Assembly: GCF_017833295.1 (NCBI RefSeq)
Contig: NZ_JAFIBW010000001.1
Span: 372,001 to 436,000, forward strand
DNA length: 64,000 nt
Direction: 5' to 3'
DNA from: Methylobacterium sp. PvR107
GTDB taxonomy: Bacteria; Pseudomonadota; Alphaproteobacteria; Rhizobiales; Beijerinckiaceae
Part shown: one piece after another, positions 60,574 to 64,000 of the stretch
How positions within the stretch are numbered: the first letter of the stretch is position 1
Layout: each line of letters opens with the position of its first letter
The notes under the pieces: model-generated
What the model was told of the DNA's origin: nothing
Databases searched by the model: none
The model's input: only the letters and a program-made list of their open reading frames with translations
Translations under genes and position numbers: made by a program

Positions 60574-61479
60574 ATGGTCACCCGCATCGCCCTCCTGGGC
60601 CTCGGCGCGATGGGCCACCCCATCGCCCGCAATCTCGCGGCCAAGCGCGACTCCGAGTCCGAGACGATCGTCGCGGTCGATTCCGATCCGGCGCGCCTCG
60701 CCGGCCTCGACGCGCCGGGCCTCGTCGCCACGGCGGATCCCGCGGCCGTCGACGGCGCCGGCGTGCTGTTCCTGTGCCTGCCGAACGGCGATGTGGTCGA
60801 ATCGGCCCTGTTCGGCGCAGGCCGCCTCGCCGAGCGGCTGGCGCCCGGGGCGGTCGTGGTCGATCTCAGCACCATCGCGCACGCCAAGGCGACGGCGATC
60901 GGCCGGACCCTGGAGGCGATGGGGCGGCGCTTCGTCGACGCGCCCGTCTCCGGGGCGCCGGCCGGCGCCGAGGCCGGGACGCTCACCGTCATGTGCGGCG
61001 GCGAGGCCGAGGCCGTCGCGCAGGTGCGTCCGCTCCTGGAGCGGATCGGCAGCAGCGTCCTCCACATGGGTCCGGTGGGGTCCGGCCAGCTCACCAAGAC
61101 GATCAACAACGTACTCTACGACATCAACATCGCGGCGCTCGCCGAGGTGCTGCCCATGGCGGTGGCGATGGGACTCGATCCCGATCAGGTTGCCAAGGTG
61201 GTCACCACCGGCACCAGCCGGAGCTACGCGGCGCAGTATTTCGTGCCGCGCATCCTCCAGGGGCGCTTCGACGAGGGTTACCCGATGGGCGCGGCCTACA
61301 AGGACCTCGTCGCGGCGGCCGCGGTCGCGGCGGAGAACGGCTTCCCCATGCCGGTCACGGCGGCCGCCACCGCCACCTACCAGACGGCGCTCCGCCAGGG
61401 CCACGCCGGCAAGGACAAGGGCGCGATGGTGCTGCCGTTCGAGGACCTGCTCGGGGTCAGGGTGCGATCGGGCCGGTAG
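60574..61479 (+). CDS. 3-hydroxyisobutyrate dehydrogenase-family NAD(P) oxidoreductase
   Basis: A 301-residue beta-hydroxyacid dehydrogenase. Rossmann motif LLGLGAMGHPIARNLAAK; DAPVSGAPAGAEAGTLTVM is the substrate-binding signature; catalytic lysine in GQLTKTINNVLYDINIAA. Relatives oxidise 3-hydroxyisobutyrate, reduce tartronate semialdehyde or act on glyoxylate/succinic semialdehyde; which one is not decided by sequence. ATG at 60574 with GGACAGGGA ahead. Monocistronic. Confidence 0.86.
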   Translation: MVTRIALLGLGAMGHPIARNLAAKRDSESETIVAVDSDPARLAGLDAPGLVATADPAAVDGAGVLFLCLPNGDVVESALFGAGRLAERLAPGAVVVDLSTIAHAKATAIGRTLEAMGRRFVDAPVSGAPAGAEAGTLTVMCGGEAEAVAQVRPLLERIGSSVLHMGPVGSGQLTKTINNVLYDINIAALAEVLPMAVAMGLDPDQVAKVVTTGTSRSYAAQYFVPRILQGRFDEGYPMGAAYKDLVAAAAVAAENGFPMPVTAAATATYQTALRQGHAGKDKGAMVLPFEDLLGVRVRSGR

Positions 61480-61529
61480 GGCCGGATCCACCCCTGGCCG
61501 TCCCCGATAGGGTGGTAGACGTGCGGCCT

Positions 61530-61545
61530 GTCCGGCAAGCCGGAC
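61530..61545. terminator. Hairpin between convergent genes
   Basis: GTCCGGC-AA-GCCGGAC, a perfect 7-bp stem, lies between the dehydrogenase gene (ends 61479) and the convergent ABC exporter gene (ends 61603). Probably a bidirectional terminator; no U-tract. Confidence 0.45.
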
Positions 61546-61602
61546 CCGCCGCTCCGGGTCTCGTCGCGATGCGGCGGGAGCGGCGCAGCTCTGGCCTTCC
61601 TG

Positions 61603-63516
61603 TCACTCCGCCGCCGCCGTCTCCGGCACGGCGCCGCGCCCGCGCACCGGCACAACAGGGGCATCGGCTCGCTGGAGCACTTCCAGGGCGGCGTCGGCTT
61701 CCCGCTGGCGGTCCCAGAGCGCAGCGTAGACGCCGCCGGCCTCCAGCAGCTCCGCATGGGTGCCGCGCTCGACGATGCGGCCGTGGTCGAGGACCAGGAT
61801 CGCGTCGGCGTTGACCACCGTCGAGAGCCGATGGGCGATCACCAGGGTGGTGCGGCCGCGGCTGACCCGGTCGAGGGCCGCCTGGATCTCGGCCTCGGTG
61901 AAGGAATCGAGCGCCGAGGTCGCCTCGTCGAGCACCAGGATCGGTGGCGCCTTCAGGATCGTGCGGGCGATGGCGACCCGCTGCTTCTCGCCGCCCGAGA
62001 GCTTCAGGCCGCGCTCGCCCACCGGCGTGTCGTAGCCCTCCGGCAGGCTCGACACGAAGCCGTCGATCTGCGCGAGCCGGGCCGCCTCGCGAACCTCCGC
62101 TTCGGTGGCGTCGGCCCGGCCGTAGCGGATGTTGTAGCCGATCGTGTCGTTGAACAGCACCGTGTCCTGCGGGACCATGCCGATGGCCGCCCGCAAGCTC
62201 GCCTGCGTCACCGCGGCGATGTCCTGGCCGTCGACGCTGATCCGGCCGGCGGAGGGCTCGTAGAACCGGAACAGCAGGCGCGACAGCGTCGACTTGCCGG
62301 CCCCGGAGGGCCCCACCACCGCCACCGTCTGCCCCGCCGGGATCGCGAAGGAGACCCCGCGCAGGATCGGCCGCTCGGGATTGTAGGCGAAGCGCACGTC
62401 CTCGAACCGCACCGTGCCGCCCGCGACCGCCAGCGGCGCCGCGCCCGGCCGGTCGGCGATCTCGGGGTTCTGCCCGAGGATGCGGAACATGTCGTCGATG
62501 TCGATCAGCGCCTGTTTGATCTCGCGGTAGATCATGCCCATGAAGTTGAGCGGCATCGCGAGCTGCACCAGCATGGTGTTGGCCAGCACGAAGCCGCCGA
62601 TCGTCGTGCGCCCGGCCAGGATGTCCCGGGCGGCGAGCCACATCACCACGGTCATGCCCAGCGTGAAGATCACCGCCTGCCCGGCATTGAGCACCGCCAG
62701 CGACACGTAGGTCTGCGTCGAGGCCTTTTCGTATTTCGCCATCGACTCGTCGTAGCGGGCGGCTTCCCGGCGCTCGGCGCCGAAATACTTCACCGTCTCG
62801 TAGTTGAGCAGCGAATCGACCGCCTTGGTGTTGGCGTCGGTATCGGAGGCATTCATCCGGCGGCGGATCGCGATCCGCCACTCGGTCGCCTTGTAGGTGA
62901 AGGCCAGATAGGCCGCGACCGTCAGGAAGGCGGTCGCCGCGTAGGTCCAGCTGAATTCGTAGGCCAGCACGCCCAGCACCAGCACGAACTCGACGATGGT
63001 CGGCACCAGGGTCAGCACCATCAGGCGCGACAATTCCTCGATGCCGGCGCGGCCGCGCTCCAGCACCCGGGTCAGGCCGCCGGTCTTGCGCTCCAGGTGG
63101 AAGCGCAGGGACAGGCGGTGCATGTGCTCGAAGGTCTTGAGCGCGAGGCGGCGCACCGCGTGCATCGCCACCTTGGCGAACAGCCCGTCGCGCACCTGGG
63201 TCAGCGCCGACATGGCGATCCGCGACACGCCGTAGAGGGCGATCAGCAGCATCGGCGCGGCGAGCAGCCCCGTGGGCAGCGGCGCGTCCTTACCGCCGAC
63301 CGCCGCCACCAGCGCGTCAGTGATCCATTTGAAGGTGAACGGCGTCACCATGGTCACCAGCTTGGCGGCGAGCAGCAGGCCGAAGGCCAGGAAGACGCGG
63401 CGCTGCAGGTCGGGCCGGCCGTGGGGCCAGAGATGCGGCCAGAGCCGCCGGTAGGTGGCGATCAGGCCGGGGCGCTCGGCCGGGGCCTTCGGCCCGGCCG
63501 CGGTGTCGTCGGTCAT
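61603..63516 (-). CDS. ABC transporter, Atm1/HMT-type exporter (fused permease-ATPase)
   Basis: A 637-residue half-transporter: about six helices in residues ~30-350, then an ATPase domain. Walker A GPSGAGKSTLSRLLFRF, Q-loop MVPQDTVLFNDTIGYNIRYG, signature LSGGEKQRVAIARTILK, Walker B ILVLDEATSALD and H-loop VIAHRLST are all intact. The FKWITDALV/YETVKYFGAERREAARYD membrane-domain pattern is typical of the Atm1 family, which exports glutathione-linked species or helps FeS/heavy-metal homeostasis. Homodimer expected in the inner membrane. ATG at 63516; further upstream is unlike the family. Confidence 0.9.
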   Translation of the reverse strand: MTDDTAAGPKAPAERPGLIATYRRLWPHLWPHGRPDLQRRVFLAFGLLLAAKLVTMVTPFTFKWITDALVAAVGGKDAPLPTGLLAAPMLLIALYGVSRIAMSALTQVRDGLFAKVAMHAVRRLALKTFEHMHRLSLRFHLERKTGGLTRVLERGRAGIEELSRLMVLTLVPTIVEFVLVLGVLAYEFSWTYAATAFLTVAAYLAFTYKATEWRIAIRRRMNASDTDANTKAVDSLLNYETVKYFGAERREAARYDESMAKYEKASTQTYVSLAVLNAGQAVIFTLGMTVVMWLAARDILAGRTTIGGFVLANTMLVQLAMPLNFMGMIYREIKQALIDIDDMFRILGQNPEIADRPGAAPLAVAGGTVRFEDVRFAYNPERPILRGVSFAIPAGQTVAVVGPSGAGKSTLSRLLFRFYEPSAGRISVDGQDIAAVTQASLRAAIGMVPQDTVLFNDTIGYNIRYGRADATEAEVREAARLAQIDGFVSSLPEGYDTPVGERGLKLSGGEKQRVAIARTILKAPPILVLDEATSALDSFTEAEIQAALDRVSRGRTTLVIAHRLSTVVNADAILVLDHGRIVERGTHAELLEAGGVYAALWDRQREADAALEVLQRADAPVVPVRGRGAVPETAAAE

Positions 63517-63603
63517 GCGGGTTCTGTCGGGAGGAACGTTACGAGACCCGCATATAGGCGTGTGATCGCGCCGGATCACCCGCCTCGCGTGCATGTCCCC
63601 CTC

Positions 63604-63798
63604 TCACGCCCGCCAGAACGGCTTGTCGATCTCCGCGCGCAGAGCCCACGGTTCGAGGCCGATATCCCGGAGCTGGTCGGGATGCAGCGCCGCGAGGGCG
63701 CGCCGCGTGTGGATCCGGCGCAGCCAGAGCCGGAGCACGGATGGGCCCGGGGCGGGCCGGGGGGAAGCGGGTGAGGCAGACAGCGTGACGGTGGGCAT
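63604..63798 (-). CDS. DUF1127 protein
   Basis: A 64-residue protein with a C-terminal DUF1127 motif: WLRRIHTRRALAALHPDQLR followed by DIGLEPWALRAEI (the L.D.GL pattern of this family). The N-terminal ~20 residues are Pro/Ser-rich. Small DUF1127 proteins take part in stress or RNA and phosphate metabolism in some alphaproteobacteria; role here unknown. It is divergent from a GntR-type gene across a palindrome and probably regulated by it. Confidence 0.85.
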   Translation of the reverse strand: MPTVTLSASPASPRPAPGPSVLRLWLRRIHTRRALAALHPDQLRDIGLEPWALRAEIDKPFWRA

Positions 63799-63851
63799 CG
63801 CGGACGATCCGGTGGCAGGGGGTGCAGTCCGGCCGGGATTGCTGGCGGAGG

Positions 63852-63879
63852 ATTGATCCGATACATACCTCGGATCAAT
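63852..63879. promoter_or_regulatory. Palindromic operator between DUF1127 and GntR/MocR gene
   Basis: Perfect 10-bp inverted repeat ATTGATCCGA / TCGGATCAAT around TACATACC. Located 24 bp before the regulator ATG, in an AT-richer patch that also contains the promoters. Typical for autoregulating GntR/MocR dimers; binding is inferred. Confidence 0.6.
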
Positions 63880-63903
63880 CGAAACATTGACCTCGGAGCA
63901 ATA

Positions 63904-64000
63904 ATGCGGTCCGCGGATTACCGGTCGGTCGCCGACGCCATCGCGGCCGAGATCGCGGCGGGCCGGATGCGCCCCGGCGAGCGGCTGCCGCCGCAGCGCG
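63904..64000 (+). CDS. GntR-family (probably MocR-type) regulator, N-terminal fragment
   Basis: The first ~32 codons of a gene that runs off the window. MRSADYRSVADAIAAEIAAG followed by RMRPGERLPPQR is the start of a GntR winged helix: the pattern ..va..i...I..G.l.pG.rLPpqR. The LPPQR ending is especially common in MocR proteins with a C-terminal aminotransferase-like domain, which lies outside. Divergent from the DUF1127 gene. Confidence 0.75.
   Translation, partial: MRSADYRSVADAIAAEIAAGRMRPGERLPPQR

Noticed and set aside
61756..63774. 672-codon plus-strand frame opposite the Atm1-like exporter
   Set aside because: Antisense of a gene with all ABC motifs intact.

Overview
The window is GC-rich chromosomal DNA from an alphaproteobacterium of the Hyphomicrobiales, most probably Methylobacterium or Methylorubrum. 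The reasons are a membrane-bound Fdh3/FdoGHI-type formate dehydrogenase, an alternative complex III plus caa3 oxidase operon, EcfG/NepR general stress response proteins, DUF1236 and DUF1127 proteins, and dispersed GC-rich intergenic palindromes. I saw no tRNA, rRNA, CRISPR array, phage or insertion sequence. This genus assignment is an inference from gene content.

Layout. 0-3.7 kb: formate dehydrogenase alpha (5' end outside the window), beta and gamma subunits plus FdhE. 3.8-7.1 kb: small secreted proteins, an L,D-transpeptidase and an M20 deacylase. 7.2-16.6 kb: mixed metabolism, comprising a PRISE-like reductase, an omega-amino acid aminotransferase divergent from an XRE-cupin regulator, two MFS carriers (one paired with a lactonase-like amidohydrolase) and secreted proteins. 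16.8-24.5 kb: old yellow enzyme, a secreted phospholipase A2-like protein behind a consensus EcfG promoter, prpE with a perfect 8 x 23-bp tandem repeat upstream, two YdcH-like proteins, purEK and a TPR lipoprotein. 24.6-34.6 kb: a pimFBCD-like dicarboxylate beta-oxidation operon divergent from an operon with a nitronate monooxygenase-like protein, a crotonase, an IclR regulator and a CaiB/BaiF CoA-transferase. 34.6-42.5 kb: two SDR proteins, an MBL hydrolase, a second L,D-transpeptidase and a degenerate ABC-transporter-like protein.

42.8-54.5 kb is one respiratory operon: actA, actB, a fused actC-actD, actE, actF, a small membrane protein, then caa3 oxidase subunits II, I, III and IV. Quinol electrons from dehydrogenases such as the formate dehydrogenase could pass through complex III to this oxidase. 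54.6-57.3 kb holds a glutamine amidotransferase and a stress-signalling cluster: an EcfG sigma factor with a NepR-like anti-sigma segment fused to its N-terminus, a DUF1236 protein and a separate small NepR-like protein. The rest is mscL, pssA-psd, a 1.2-kb gene-poor gap, a hydroxyisobutyrate-dehydrogenase-like enzyme, an Atm1-type ABC exporter, and a DUF1127 gene divergent from the first codons of a GntR/MocR regulator.

The most interesting items are the NepR-EcfG fusion with its NepR-like neighbour and candidate EcfG promoters, the degenerate ABC protein with three Q-loop-like units, the 23-bp tandem array before prpE, and the paired palindromes in the pim divergent promoter region.
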